From a bacterium (GTDB taxonomy: Bacteria > Planctomycetota > Planctomycetia > Pirellulales > UBA1268), in assembly GCA_029978085.1 (NCBI GenBank), contig JAPOJV010000017.1, positions 1 through 35,710 of the forward strand: a stretch of 35,710 nt of DNA. Direction: 5' to 3'. This document shows positions 1 through 15,476 of the stretch, one piece after another. Both the position numbers and the translations under genes were made by a program. Numbering within the stretch: the first letter of the stretch is position 1; each line of letters starts with the position of its first letter. Under the pieces are notes generated by a model that worked only from the letters and a program-made list of their open reading frames with translations, ran no database searches and had not been told where the DNA came from.

Positions 1-743
1 AGATGGAGATCCGGGAATTGCTGACGAAGTACGGCTTCCCCGGCGACGAGGTGCCGATCGTCCGCGGGGCCGGCAAGCCGGCCTACGACAGCCCGGCGGA
101 TCCGGCCAAGAACAAGTGCATCGCCGAGCTGCTCGACGCGGTCGACGCCTACATCCCCGAGCCGGTTCGCGAGCTCGACAAGCCGTTCCTGATGGCCATC
201 GAGGACGTGTTCTCGATCGAAGGCCGTGGCACGGTGGCCACGGGTCGTATCGAGCGTGGCATGGTGAAGGTGGGCGACGAAGTCGAGATCATCGGCCTCA
301 AGGACAAGGCCGAGAAGACGACGGTCACCGGCGTCGAGATGTTCAAGAAGGTGCTCGACAGCGGACAGGCCGGCGACAACGTCGGCTGCCTGCTCCGCGG
401 CGTGGCCCGCGACGGCATCGAGCGGGGTCAGGTGCTCGCCAAGCCGGGGTCGATCAAGCCCCACAAGAAGTTCGAGTGCGAGGTCTACGTGCTGTCGAAG
501 GAGGAGGGTGGCCGTCACACGCCGTTCTTCGCCGGCTACCGCCCGCAGTTCTACTTCCGCACGACCGACGTGACCGGCTCGACCAAGCTGCTCGGCGGCG
601 TCGAGATGTGCTCGCCGGGCGACAACGTGAAGATGGAGGTCGAGCTGATGGTGCCGATCGCCATGGACGACGGTGTTCGCTTCGCCATTCGCGAAGGCGG
701 CAAGACCGTCGGCTCGGGTGTCGTGACCAAGATCCTCGACTGA
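1..743 (+). CDS. tuf: Elongation factor Tu (3' part, truncated by window edge)
   Basis: Delivers aminoacyl-tRNA to the ribosome as a GTP complex. Only about the last 247 residues are present. The frame is open to base 1, so the G domain with its P-loop lies outside the window. The visible part covers the end of the G domain and beta-barrel domains 2 and 3, with textbook motifs such as IEDVFSI-GRGTV-TGRIERG, VEMFKK, KPHKKFE and [24 protein letters not shown]. The C-terminus ends normally. Its position directly before tRNA-Trp, secE and nusG is the usual bacterial order. The first ATG in the window (base 3) is internal and is not the start. Identification is certain. Confidence 0.98.
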   Translation, partial: MEIRELLTKYGFPGDEVPIVRGAGKPAYDSPADPAKNKCIAELLDAVDAYIPEPVRELDKPFLMAIEDVFSIEGRGTVATGRIERGMVKVGDEVEIIGLKDKAEKTTVTGVEMFKKVLDSGQAGDNVGCLLRGVARDGIERGQVLAKPGSIKPHKKFECEVYVLSKEEGGRHTPFFAGYRPQFYFRTTDVTGSTKLLGGVEMCSPGDNVKMEVELMVPIAMDDGVRFAIREGGKTVGSGVVTKILD

Positions 744-748
744 ATATG

Positions 749-768
749 TCCGGGGTTCCAGCCCCGGA
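749..768 (+). terminator. Short hairpin just after tuf
   Basis: A 7-bp stem (TCCGGGG/CCCCGGA) with a 6-nt loop begins 5 bases after the tuf stop codon. No T-run follows, so it may be an mRNA 3'-end structure or part of a pair with the stronger hairpin at 821-851 rather than an intrinsic terminator. Confidence 0.35.
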
Positions 769-820
769 GGAATGGAGAAATGAGTCCGGGGGCCCGGCCT
801 CGGACGGTAGGTAAAAACAA

Positions 821-851
821 GCCGGGCTTCGAGGTCGCCTCGAAGCCCGGC
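821..851 (+). terminator. Strong perfect hairpin between tuf and tRNA-Trp
   Basis: A perfect 14-bp inverted repeat (GCCGGGCTTCGAGG and its complement) with a 3-nt TCG loop. An A-rich stretch precedes it and it ends 6 bases before the tRNA. There is no T-run on the + strand. It could end the tuf transcript, or act as a processing site that separates tuf mRNA from the tRNA/secE transcript. The stem is seen directly; its role is inferred. Confidence 0.5.
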
Positions 852-857
852 GAACAC

Positions 858-930
858 AGGGGCGTAGCTCAACTGGCAGAGCGCTGGTCTCCAAAACCAG
901 AGGTTGCGAGTTCGATCCCCGCCGCCCCTG
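858..930 (+). tRNA. trnW: tRNA-Trp (anticodon CCA)
   Basis: A complete 73-nt cloverleaf: 7-bp acceptor stem AGGGGCG/CGCCCCT, 4-bp D stem GCTC/GAGC, 5-bp anticodon stem CTGGT/ACCAG around the loop CTCCAAA (anticodon CCA), 5-nt variable loop, T loop TTCGATC and discriminator G. The 3' CCA is not encoded. The T stem GCGAG/CCCGC contains an A-C mismatch (52-62). A tRNA-Trp between tuf and secE is the widespread bacterial arrangement. Confidence 0.96.
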
Positions 931-1000
931 CACGCAGTTGCCGCGGCGCGTCACGAGGCGCGCCGTGGCCCCGCGGGCGGGCAGTCCGGCGACGGAGCGC

Positions 1001-1516
1001 ATGATGGCAAGCACACAAGAGAATCACGTCCGCGGCGGCAGTGTCTGGGGAGAGCTCCTCAGCGCCTCGGTCTACAAGCCCACGCAGGGGCGGCTGGCGC
1101 GTCAGCTGACGTTCGCCGCCCTGGCCTTGATCATCGGGATCGGTGTATGGCGACTCGCCCAACTGCTGCCGCTCTGGTTCGCGGGCACCGCTGCGCTCCC
1201 GGCCGGCGATCTCCCGGCCGATGCGGCGTCGGGCCTCTCGGCGTTCGGCGACATCGGGGTGGTGCGGTTTTTGGTGCCGGGCCTGTTGCTCGCGGCGGGG
1301 CTCTGGTTCTGCTACCGGCTGGTCAATGTCCCGCGGTTTGCCGACTTCCTGATCTCGGTCGAGGCGGAAATGGCGAAGGTGTCGTGGCCGAGCGGGGGCG
1401 AGGTGGCCCGCAGCTCTGCCGTGATTATCTTTTTGATCTTCGCGTTGGCGGCGATTCTGGCTGGGTACGATCTCTTTTGGTGGTTCATCCTGCGGTACGT
1501 GCTCCAGATCACCTGA
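1001..1516 (+). CDS. secE: Preprotein translocase subunit SecE, N-terminally extended
   Basis: SecE clamps SecY in the Sec translocon of the inner membrane. The diagnostic C-terminal part is present: the amphipathic segment EMAKVSWPSGGEVARSS followed by one membrane helix (about residues 145-165) and an aromatic end. Two additional hydrophobic segments (about 30-50 and 85-105) lie in an N-terminal extension, so the 171-residue protein is much longer than the roughly 60-residue single-span SecE. The start is ATG 1001 or the adjacent ATG 1004; a GGAG at 994-997 sits slightly better before 1004. The ORF track start at 938 overlaps the end of the tRNA leader and is unlikely. It is followed 16 bases later by nusG, the standard pair. 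Confidence 0.93.
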   Translation: MMASTQENHVRGGSVWGELLSASVYKPTQGRLARQLTFAALALIIGIGVWRLAQLLPLWFAGTAALPAGDLPADAASGLSAFGDIGVVRFLVPGLLLAAGLWFCYRLVNVPRFADFLISVEAEMAKVSWPSGGEVARSSAVIIFLIFALAAILAGYDLFWWFILRYVLQIT

Positions 1517-1532
1517 CGACCGGAATAGCGAT

Positions 1533-2300
1533 ATGACTGCAACATTCGACGATTCGATGGGCGGTGAGCAGGCGGCTGCCGAAGCTACCGACCTGCCGCG
1601 GTCGCACTCGGCTGACGGAGCCCCCGCCGATGCTGTGCCGCCGGTGGTGAACGACGCCGAGGACGACGACGACGGCACTCCCGCCGAGCTCGAGGATCCG
1701 TTCGCCGGTGACGAAAACGCCACGCCTGTCGAGGTCGCTGCCGAAGCTGCGGCCGCGGCTGCGGTGGGTGACAAGCAGTGGTACATCCTCAAGGTGCAGA
1801 GCAACCGGGAGGATTCGATCCGCGAGACCCTCCTCCGCCGGATTTCGCTCCAGGGCCTCGACCGGTTCTTCGGCGACGTCGTCGTGCCGAAGGAGCAGGT
1901 GACGGAGTTCAAAGGGGGCAAAAAACGCGTCGTTTCTCGCAAGCTCTATCCGGGATACATCCTGGTGAACATGATCTTGAACGACGAGACCTGGTACCTC
2001 GTGCGGGAGACCGGCGGCATCGGTGACTTCACCGGCTCCGCCGGCCGGCCGAGCCCCATGCTCCCGCAGGACGTGGCCAAGCTGCTCAACAAGGCCGAGG
2101 AGAAGACCGCCGAGACTCCGCGGCTCAAGATCAACTTCAAGAAGGGTGACCGCGTGAAGATCAACGAGGGCACCTTCGAGAACTTCGAGGGCGAAGTCGA
2201 GCAGATCGACGAGGCCAACGGCCGCGTGACGGTGATGCTCAGCATCTTCGGCCGCTCGACCCCGGTGGATATCGAATACTGGCAGATCGAATCGGTCTGA
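1533..2300 (+). CDS. nusG: Transcription termination/antitermination factor NusG with acidic N-terminal extension
   Basis: NusG binds the RNA polymerase clamp and links it to Rho or the ribosome. The NGN domain starts near residue 80 ([13 protein letters not shown], later [10 protein letters not shown]). The C-terminal KOW domain ([19 protein letters not shown]) ends the 255-residue protein. Typical bacterial NusG is about 180 residues. The extra 75-80 N-terminal residues are Ala/Asp/Glu-rich ([17 protein letters not shown]), probably disordered and strongly acidic. There is no good SD before ATG 1533, but the spacing after secE and the continuous GC-rich coding pattern support this start. 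An internal start nearer the NGN domain cannot be fully excluded. Confidence 0.95.
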   Translation: MTATFDDSMGGEQAAAEATDLPRSHSADGAPADAVPPVVNDAEDDDDGTPAELEDPFAGDENATPVEVAAEAAAAAAVGDKQWYILKVQSNREDSIRETLLRRISLQGLDRFFGDVVVPKEQVTEFKGGKKRVVSRKLYPGYILVNMILNDETWYLVRETGGIGDFTGSAGRPSPMLPQDVAKLLNKAEEKTAETPRLKINFKKGDRVKINEGTFENFEGEVEQIDEANGRVTVMLSIFGRSTPVDIEYWQIESV

Positions 2301-2340
2301 AACCGACACCCAGCGACGCACAGACAAGAGGATTGCTGCA

Positions 2341-2766
2341 ATGGCGAAACAGATGGTTGGACAGGCGAAATTCCAGGTGCCCGGTGGTCAGGCCACTCCG
2401 GCGCCGCCGGTGGGCACCTCGCTCGGCCGGTTTGGCATCAACCTCGGCCAGTTCGTCCAGCAGTTCAACGATCGCACCCGTGAGGCGGCCGGCATGCCGA
2501 TCCCGGTGGTGGTCACCGTCTACAACGATCGCTCGTTCGACTTCATCACGAAGAGCCCGCCGGCCGCGGCCCTTTTGAAAAAGGCTGCCGGTCTGGCCAA
2601 GGGGTCGGGCGTGCCGAACCGCGACAAGGTCGGCAAGGTCACCAAGGCGCAGGTCGATGAGATCGTGCGGCTCAAGGGGGCCGACCTCAACGCCCGTGAC
2701 GGCGAGCATGCCCGCCGCATGGTCGAAGGCACTGCCCGCAGCATGGGCATCACCGTGGAGGGCTGA
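2341..2766 (+). CDS. rplK: 50S ribosomal protein L11
   Basis: Component of the GTPase-associated centre of the large subunit, binding 23S rRNA. The 141 residues match the family length. The N-terminal domain shows the Pro-rich [15 protein letters not shown] and [10 protein letters not shown] stretches, and the C-terminal RNA-binding domain carries [14 protein letters not shown] and a final [15 protein letters not shown] about 8 bases before ATG 2341 is a good ribosome-binding site. It lies 40 bases after nusG and 51 before rplA, in the standard L11-L1 order. Confidence 0.98.
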   Translation: MAKQMVGQAKFQVPGGQATPAPPVGTSLGRFGINLGQFVQQFNDRTREAAGMPIPVVVTVYNDRSFDFITKSPPAAALLKKAAGLAKGSGVPNRDKVGKVTKAQVDEIVRLKGADLNARDGEHARRMVEGTARSMGITVEG

Positions 2767-2817
2767 GCCCTCCGATCTCCGTTCACGTTCCATTCATTCC
2801 GCGAAAGACCCTGACTC

Positions 2818-3504
2818 ATGACCGTCGCCAGCACCAAGCGCATGCGGGCCATGCTCGCCGTGAAGCCGCAGACCGAGGCCCCGCTGTCTCTTGCCGAGGC
2901 CATTGAGGCCCTGAAGAAGTTTCCGCCGACCAAGTTCGACCAGACGGTCGAGATCCACATGCGTCTGGGTATCGACCCGAAGCAGGCGGATCAGATCATC
3001 CGCGGCTCGATCGTGCTGCCTCACGGCATCGGCAAGTCCAAGCGGGTGGTCGTGTTCGCCAAGGGCAACCTGGCCGACGACGCGAAGGCGGCTGGTGCCG
3101 AAGAGGTCGGTGCCGACGATCTCGCCAAGAAAATCAAGGAGGGCTGGACCGACTTCGACGTCTGTATCGCCGCGCCCGACATGATGGGCCTCGTGGGCCC
3201 GCTCGGCAAAGTGCTCGGCCCCCGTGGCCTGATGCCCAGCCCGCGTGCCGGAACGGTCACGGCCGACATCAAGAAGACGGTGAGCGAGTACAAGGCCGGC
3301 AAGGTCGAGTTTCGCAACGACCCCACGGGCATCGTGCACGCCGTAGTCGGCAAGTTCAGCTTCGATTCGGGGAAGCTCGCCGACAACGTCCGGGCATTCA
3401 TCGATCACATCCTGTCCCTGCAGCCGTCGAGCGTGCGTGGCCAGTACGTGAAGAGCATCTCGATTTGCGGCACGATGACCCCCGGCATCATGGTCGCCGC
3501 CTGA
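2818..3504 (+). CDS. rplA: 50S ribosomal protein L1
   Basis: Builds the L1 stalk near the E site; in many bacteria it also represses its own operon by binding the mRNA. The 228-residue length and motifs are typical: KRMRAM near the N-terminus, [54 protein letters not shown] and a C-terminal [17 protein letters not shown]. The sequence before ATG 2818 has no obvious SD, which is common for this cluster. Downstream rplJ follows after 35 bases. Confidence 0.98.
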   Translation: MTVASTKRMRAMLAVKPQTEAPLSLAEAIEALKKFPPTKFDQTVEIHMRLGIDPKQADQIIRGSIVLPHGIGKSKRVVVFAKGNLADDAKAAGAEEVGADDLAKKIKEGWTDFDVCIAAPDMMGLVGPLGKVLGPRGLMPSPRAGTVTADIKKTVSEYKAGKVEFRNDPTGIVHAVVGKFSFDSGKLADNVRAFIDHILSLQPSSVRGQYVKSISICGTMTPGIMVAA

Positions 3505-3539
3505 CACCTCCACGAATCTCACGCTGAAAGTTCCCACTC

Positions 3540-4091
3540 ATGAGCAAGCTCATCAAAAACATGCTGGTCGACGACCTCAAGGGCCGCCTGCAGGGCGTCG
3601 GTGAGGTGATCGTCGTGAGCCTTGGCAGGCTCGATGCCCAAAAGACCACGCAGCTCCGCCAGGCATTGCGGAAGAAGCGGATCAGTCTGCAGCTCGTCAA
3701 GAACAGCCTGGCCCGCCGCGCCATGCTCGGCACGCCACTCGAGCCCGCGCTCGAGGAGGCCGAAGGCATGCTGGCGATCGCCTGGGGCGGCGACGATGTC
3801 GTCGATCTTGCGAAGGAGCTCGACCGCCTCTCGGGCGTGAAGGACTTTGATGGCTTCGAGTGTCGCGGCGGCGCCCTTGACGGCGCCCGTCTCGATGCCG
3901 GCGACGTCAAAAAGGTCGCCAAGTGGCCCACGCGGGTCGAGCAGCTGTCGATCCTCTCCGGACAGATTTCGTCGCTGGCGGGCACACTCGCCGGGCAGAT
4001 TGTTTCTGCCGGTGGCACCCTGGCTGGCCAGATTTCGCAGCGGGCCGACGACCTGGAAAAGGCCGGCGGCGAGGCGGATTCGGCCGCCTGA
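3540..4091 (+). CDS. rplJ: 50S ribosomal protein L10
   Basis: Stalk base protein that anchors L7/L12 dimers to 23S rRNA. The N-terminal rRNA-binding domain is clear (MSKLIKNMLVDDLK, VVSLGRLDAQKTTQLRQALRKK, VKNSLARRAML). At 183 residues it is slightly longer than usual. The C-terminal helix that recruits L12 is preceded by an unusual internal repeat: SGQISSLAGTLAGQI, then a second GGTLAGQIS unit. A 185-base gap containing an intrinsic-terminator-like hairpin separates it from rplL. Confidence 0.96.
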   Translation: MSKLIKNMLVDDLKGRLQGVGEVIVVSLGRLDAQKTTQLRQALRKKRISLQLVKNSLARRAMLGTPLEPALEEAEGMLAIAWGGDDVVDLAKELDRLSGVKDFDGFECRGGALDGARLDAGDVKKVAKWPTRVEQLSILSGQISSLAGTLAGQIVSAGGTLAGQISQRADDLEKAGGEADSAA

Positions 4092-4123
4092 GTGGCTGGC
4101 GCCCGGAATTTTCCGGGGCGGGC

Positions 4124-4151
4124 TTCACTCCGACGAATCACATGGTATGAA
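4124..4151 (+). promoter_or_regulatory. Possible sigma70-like promoter for rplL
   Basis: TTCACT (4/6 to consensus -35), a 16-base spacer and TATGAA (4/6 to -10) lie upstream of the hairpin at 4223-4254. This could give rplL its own transcript with an attenuated leader. The match is weak and comes from inspection only. Confidence 0.25.
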
Positions 4152-4222
4152 GGAAGGCTCGCCGCAGGGCGGGCCGATACGGTCCCCAGGCACTCCGCAA
4201 CCACAAACCACACCACTTTACC

Positions 4223-4254
4223 GCTGTCGCCGTCATCCGGCGACAGCATTTTTT
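4223..4254 (+). terminator. Intrinsic terminator/attenuator between rplJ and rplL
   Basis: A perfect 10-bp stem, GCTGTCGCCG/CGGCGACAGC, with a 5-nt loop is followed by A and six T residues. This is the clearest rho-independent terminator shape in the window. It ends 22 bases before the rplL ATG, so it would trim read-through from rplKAJ or attenuate a transcript started in the gap. Confidence 0.75.
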
Positions 4255-4276
4255 CGAAGGGAAAGGACCTCGAGCG

Positions 4277-4702
4277 ATGGCAACGGCTGAAGCAACCCGT
4301 GAATTCTCCAACGAGACCAAGGAACTCGGCGACAAGATCGTCGGTCTGACGCTCAAGGCTGCGAAGGAGCTGTCCGACTACCTCGACGAAGTCCACGGCA
4401 TCAAGCCCGCCGCTGGCGGCGCCGTGATGATGGCTGCTCCCGCAGCCGGCGGCGGTGCCGCTGGTGGCGGTGGCGAAGCTGCCGCCGAGAAGACCGAGTT
4501 CGACGTGATCCTCGAGAACTTCGGCGACAACAAGATCGGCGTCATCAAGGTGGTCCGCGCTGCGACCGGCCTTGGCCTGAAGGAGGCCAAGGACATGGTC
4601 GAGGCCTGCCCTGCCAAGGTGAAGGAAGGCATCTCGAAGGCCGACGCCGAGAAGCTCAAGAAGGAGCTCGAGGAAGCCAAGGCGAAGGTGTCGATCAAGT
4701 AG
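4277..4702 (+). CDS. rplL: 50S ribosomal protein L7/L12
   Basis: Multi-copy stalk protein that recruits translation GTPases. The N-terminal dimerisation region is followed by an Ala/Gly-rich hinge (residues about 48-70, [18 protein letters not shown]). The conserved C-terminal domain is present ([38 protein letters not shown], ending [10 protein letters not shown]). At 141 residues it is somewhat longer than the usual 120-130, mostly at the N-terminus. A purine-rich AAGGGAAAGGA precedes ATG 4277. Separated from rplJ by a terminator-like hairpin, it may be expressed apart from rplJ, which would fit its higher copy number on ribosomes. Confidence 0.97.
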   Translation: MATAEATREFSNETKELGDKIVGLTLKAAKELSDYLDEVHGIKPAAGGAVMMAAPAAGGGAAGGGGEAAAEKTEFDVILENFGDNKIGVIKVVRAATGLGLKEAKDMVEACPAKVKEGISKADAEKLKKELEEAKAKVSIK

Positions 4703-4731
4703 CCCGCCTCGCTGCCGCGTCCGTTCAATCC

Positions 4732-4773
4732 CCCGCCTTCCCGCCCGTTTGGGCGGGAGGCTGGCGGGTTTGT
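4732..4773 (+). terminator. Two-part GC-rich hairpin after rplL
   Basis: An inner stem CCCGCCC/GGGCGGG (4-nt GTTT loop), extended by a T-A and a T-G pair, sits inside an outer CCCGCC/GGCGGG stem, followed by TTTGTCT. It lies in the 316-base rplL-rpoB gap and is probably a terminator or partial terminator for the ribosomal protein transcript. The T-run is weak. Confidence 0.5.
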
Positions 4774-4783
4774 CTGGAAACGG

Positions 4784-4789
4784 TATAGT
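4784..4789 (+). promoter_or_regulatory. Possible -10 element upstream of rpoB
   Basis: TATAGT is an AT-rich hexamer in the otherwise GC-rich 4703-5018 gap. No convincing -35 lies 16-18 bases upstream. The rest of the gap (4790-5018) would then be a leader of about 220 bases; I recognise no further structure in it. Confidence 0.25.
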
Positions 4790-5018
4790 ATTTGCGGTTC
4801 GCTTGCCTGCCCTGTCTCTCTGTTCCCGGTTTCCCAGCCCTCCCTGTTCTTCCCAGGTCGTGCCGCCTGCGGTCGAACGTGCTTGTCGTTTGTTCGGGTT
4901 CGTTTCCTGTCGTGTCGACTGAACGGTCGTCAGTCGTCGGCGCGAAGAGCGAGCCACGCCGCCAGTCTCGCGCCAGCAGTCGCCCCTGCCATCGCAACGC
5001 TTTAGGAGCCTTTTCTAC

Positions 5019-8777
<3,759 letters not shown>

Positions 8778-8780
8778 CCC

Positions 8781-13121
<4,341 letters not shown>

Positions 13122-13160
13122 GCCGCTGGCCGGCTCCGGCGTTGACGCCCGGAGGTGCGT

Positions 13161-14084
13161 ATGCCGCAGCGGACGACCAGTTGGCTGGTGACGGAGGGGC
13201 CGACCGTTCCCGTCGGCCAGGTCGCCATGCGAACGCTCCGCGGACGGCTCCGCGCCGTCTGGGCCGAGGCCCAGGCAGCGGCCGAAGGCACGGCACCGGA
13301 GCACGTGCATCGGCTGCGTGTCGCAACTCGCCGTACGCTGGCGGCGTTCGACGTGTTTCGCGACGTGCTGCCGGCGAAGCGGTCCGCCTGGTTTCGCAAG
13401 CGGCTCCGAATCCTGCGGCGGGTTGCCGGCGACGCCCGCGACCTCGACGTGCTCACGGGGCGTCTGCGGCAGGATGACGAACGACCCGCACCTGCCCGCA
13501 CCGCCCGGGCCAGGCTCGTCGCGATGCTCGCGAAGCAACGCACCGTCTCCAGAGCGCCGATCCGCGAACTCTACGAGCGGCTGGCCGATGCCGACTGGTC
13601 GGCCCGGGTCGATGACCTCATGGAGCGGGTCGCTGACCGCGGCCGCGATGTCACGTTCGGCGTCTACGCCCGCCAGCGGTTCGGCCCACTCGTCGAACGC
13701 TTCTTCGCCGTTGCCGATCGCCGGCTGCGGGATGCAGACGAGATCCATCAGCTGCGGATCGAGGCGAAGAAGCTTCGGTATGCCGTCGAGATCTTTGCCG
13801 GTGTCTTTCCCGCGGCCACGCTGGCCCGTTGCCAGGAAGCCCTCGAGCGACTGCAGCAGACACTCGGCGACTTTACCGACCATGCAGCGGCTGCCGACCG
13901 ATTTCGCCGCTGGTCGCGTGACGAGAGCATGCGGGCAGACCGTGATGCGCTCGCGGCGCTCCGCCGCCGCGAGGATGCCCTGGCCGACGACGCCCGCAAG
14001 GTCTTCGCCACGTGGTGGAGCCGGTCGCGGCGGCGGGCGCTTAAGCGCACCTTCAACCGGTCGCTCCGTCGAGAGTCGGCATGA
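13161..14084 (+). CDS. CHAD domain protein (putative polyphosphate-binding)
   Basis: CHAD domains are alpha-helical bundles with conserved histidines and many basic residues; known members bind inorganic polyphosphate. The 307 residues show the two-fold pattern of the family: EHVHRLRVATRRTLAAFDVF near the N-terminus and DEIHQLRIEAKKLRYAVEIF in the second half. The protein is very rich in Arg, and no membrane segment or CYTH domain is visible. ATG 13161 is preferred over the track's GTG 13155 because GGAGG sits 5 bases before it. It begins 39 bases after rpoC, so it may share the RNA polymerase transcript. Its last codons overlap the FGE start (ATGA). Confidence 0.85.
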   Translation: MPQRTTSWLVTEGPTVPVGQVAMRTLRGRLRAVWAEAQAAAEGTAPEHVHRLRVATRRTLAAFDVFRDVLPAKRSAWFRKRLRILRRVAGDARDLDVLTGRLRQDDERPAPARTARARLVAMLAKQRTVSRAPIRELYERLADADWSARVDDLMERVADRGRDVTFGVYARQRFGPLVERFFAVADRRLRDADEIHQLRIEAKKLRYAVEIFAGVFPAATLARCQEALERLQQTLGDFTDHAAAADRFRRWSRDESMRADRDALAALRRREDALADDARKVFATWWSRSRRRALKRTFNRSLRRESA

Positions 14085-15280
14085 CGTCGCGACACGCTTC
14101 CGCGCGGGCTGGGCAGCAACCGCCGTCGCGCGGCCCGTCGGCGGCCATCGTCGTGACAGTCGGACTCGGCCTGGCCGCTGCCATCTGGGGCCTCGGCCGC
14201 TGGGCCACGTCCACGGGCAGCCAGGCAAGCCCCGCGAACGGCGCGGCCGATCGCCAGGCCGCCGGCTTCGAGCCGACCGTGCCGGCAGGGACTGCACCGG
14301 GGCCGGCCCCAGCGGGCATGGTGTGGGTTCCCGGCGGTGAGTTCTCGATGGGCTGTGCCGATCCACGGGGCATGCCGTTCGGCGGCGACGACCCGATGGC
14401 CGACGCCCGTCCGATCCATCGCGTGCGCATCACCGGCTTGTGGATGGATGCCACCGAGGTGACGAACGCCCAGTTCGCCGCCTTCGTGAAGGCGACGAAC
14501 TACGTCACCGTCGCCGAGCGAACACCGCGGGCGGAGGACTTCCCGGGCGCACCGGCCGAGAATCTCGTGGCGGGGTCGATCGTCTTCGCGCCGCCCGCCG
14601 GCGACGTGCCGCTGCGTGACGCCACCGGCGCCGCCCATCTCCGCTGGTGGGCCTACGTGCCGGCCGCCTCGTGGCGGCACCCATTCGGCCCGGAGAGCGA
14701 CATCACCGGCCACGACGACGATCCCGTCGTGCACATCGCCTTCGAGGATGCCGAGGCCTACGCTGCCTGGGCAGGCAAGCGGCTCCCCACGGAGGCCGAA
14801 TGGGAATTCGCGGCCCGCGGCGGCCTCACTGGCGCGGCCTACCCCTGGGGCACGGAATTCAAGCCCGGCGGCCGCTGGATGGCCAACACGTGGCAGGGCC
14901 GCTTTCCGCGGGAGAATACGGCCGCGGACGGCTTCCCCGGCATCGCTCCGGTGGGTCGCTATCCGGCCAATGCCTACGGCCTGCACGACATGTCGGGCAA
15001 CGTCTGGGAGTGGTGCAGCGACTGGTATCGCCCCGACACCTACACCCGCGACGCCGGCCCCGACCTCCGCGCGGTCGTCACGAACCCGCGCGGCCCTGCC
15101 GACAGTTTCGATCCCCAGGAGCCGGGGCAGCCGAAGCGGGTGCAGCGCGGCGGCTCGTTCCTGTGCAGCGACCAATACTGCTCACGCTACATCGTGGGCA
15201 CTCGCGGCAAGGGCGAGGTCTCGAGCGGCACCAACCACATCGGCTTCCGGTGCGTGAAGGAACCAGACACGGTGCGGTGA
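14081..15280 (+). CDS. Formylglycine-generating enzyme (sulfatase-modifying factor), membrane-anchored or exported
   Basis: FGE oxidises a cysteine in sulfatases to the catalytic formylglycine. A hydrophobic segment (about 21-42) suggests an anchor or uncleaved export signal. The FGE-sulfatase domain runs from about residue 78 (MVWVPGGEFSMG) through WMDATEVTNAQFAAFV, GKRLPTEAEWEFAARGG, YPWG and GNVWEWCSDWY to GFRC. The two copper-binding catalytic cysteines of true FGEs are present as LCSDQYC (C362, C367), followed by SRY and NHIGFRC. This argues for an active enzyme rather than a structural SUMF1-like domain. It overlaps the CHAD gene by 4 bases. No sulfatase gene lies in this window. Planctomycetes usually encode many sulfatases. 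Confidence 0.9.
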   Translation: MTSRHASARAGQQPPSRGPSAAIVVTVGLGLAAAIWGLGRWATSTGSQASPANGAADRQAAGFEPTVPAGTAPGPAPAGMVWVPGGEFSMGCADPRGMPFGGDDPMADARPIHRVRITGLWMDATEVTNAQFAAFVKATNYVTVAERTPRAEDFPGAPAENLVAGSIVFAPPAGDVPLRDATGAAHLRWWAYVPAASWRHPFGPESDITGHDDDPVVHIAFEDAEAYAAWAGKRLPTEAEWEFAARGGLTGAAYPWGTEFKPGGRWMANTWQGRFPRENTAADGFPGIAPVGRYPANAYGLHDMSGNVWEWCSDWYRPDTYTRDAGPDLRAVVTNPRGPADSFDPQEPGQPKRVQRGGSFLCSDQYCSRYIVGTRGKGEVSSGTNHIGFRCVKEPDTVR

Positions 15281-15476
15281 CGCAACAGCGGGGTACGGCA
15301 TGACCACATTGGTTCGGCCGGCGGCAAGACGCTCCGTCGTCGCTTCGGGATTCCTCCCGCCACGCGTGTTTTCGATGGCACGCACATAGCTACGGATATC
15401 CCTGCGCTCCTCCTCCGGTCTCGCCGACCGTCCTCCTCACGATCGGGTGTCCAGTTTCGCGGACGTCAATCGATAA

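Noticed and set aside
780-1004. 74-residue ORF across the tRNA-Trp gene
   Set aside because: It reads through the hairpin and the tRNA and has no domain.
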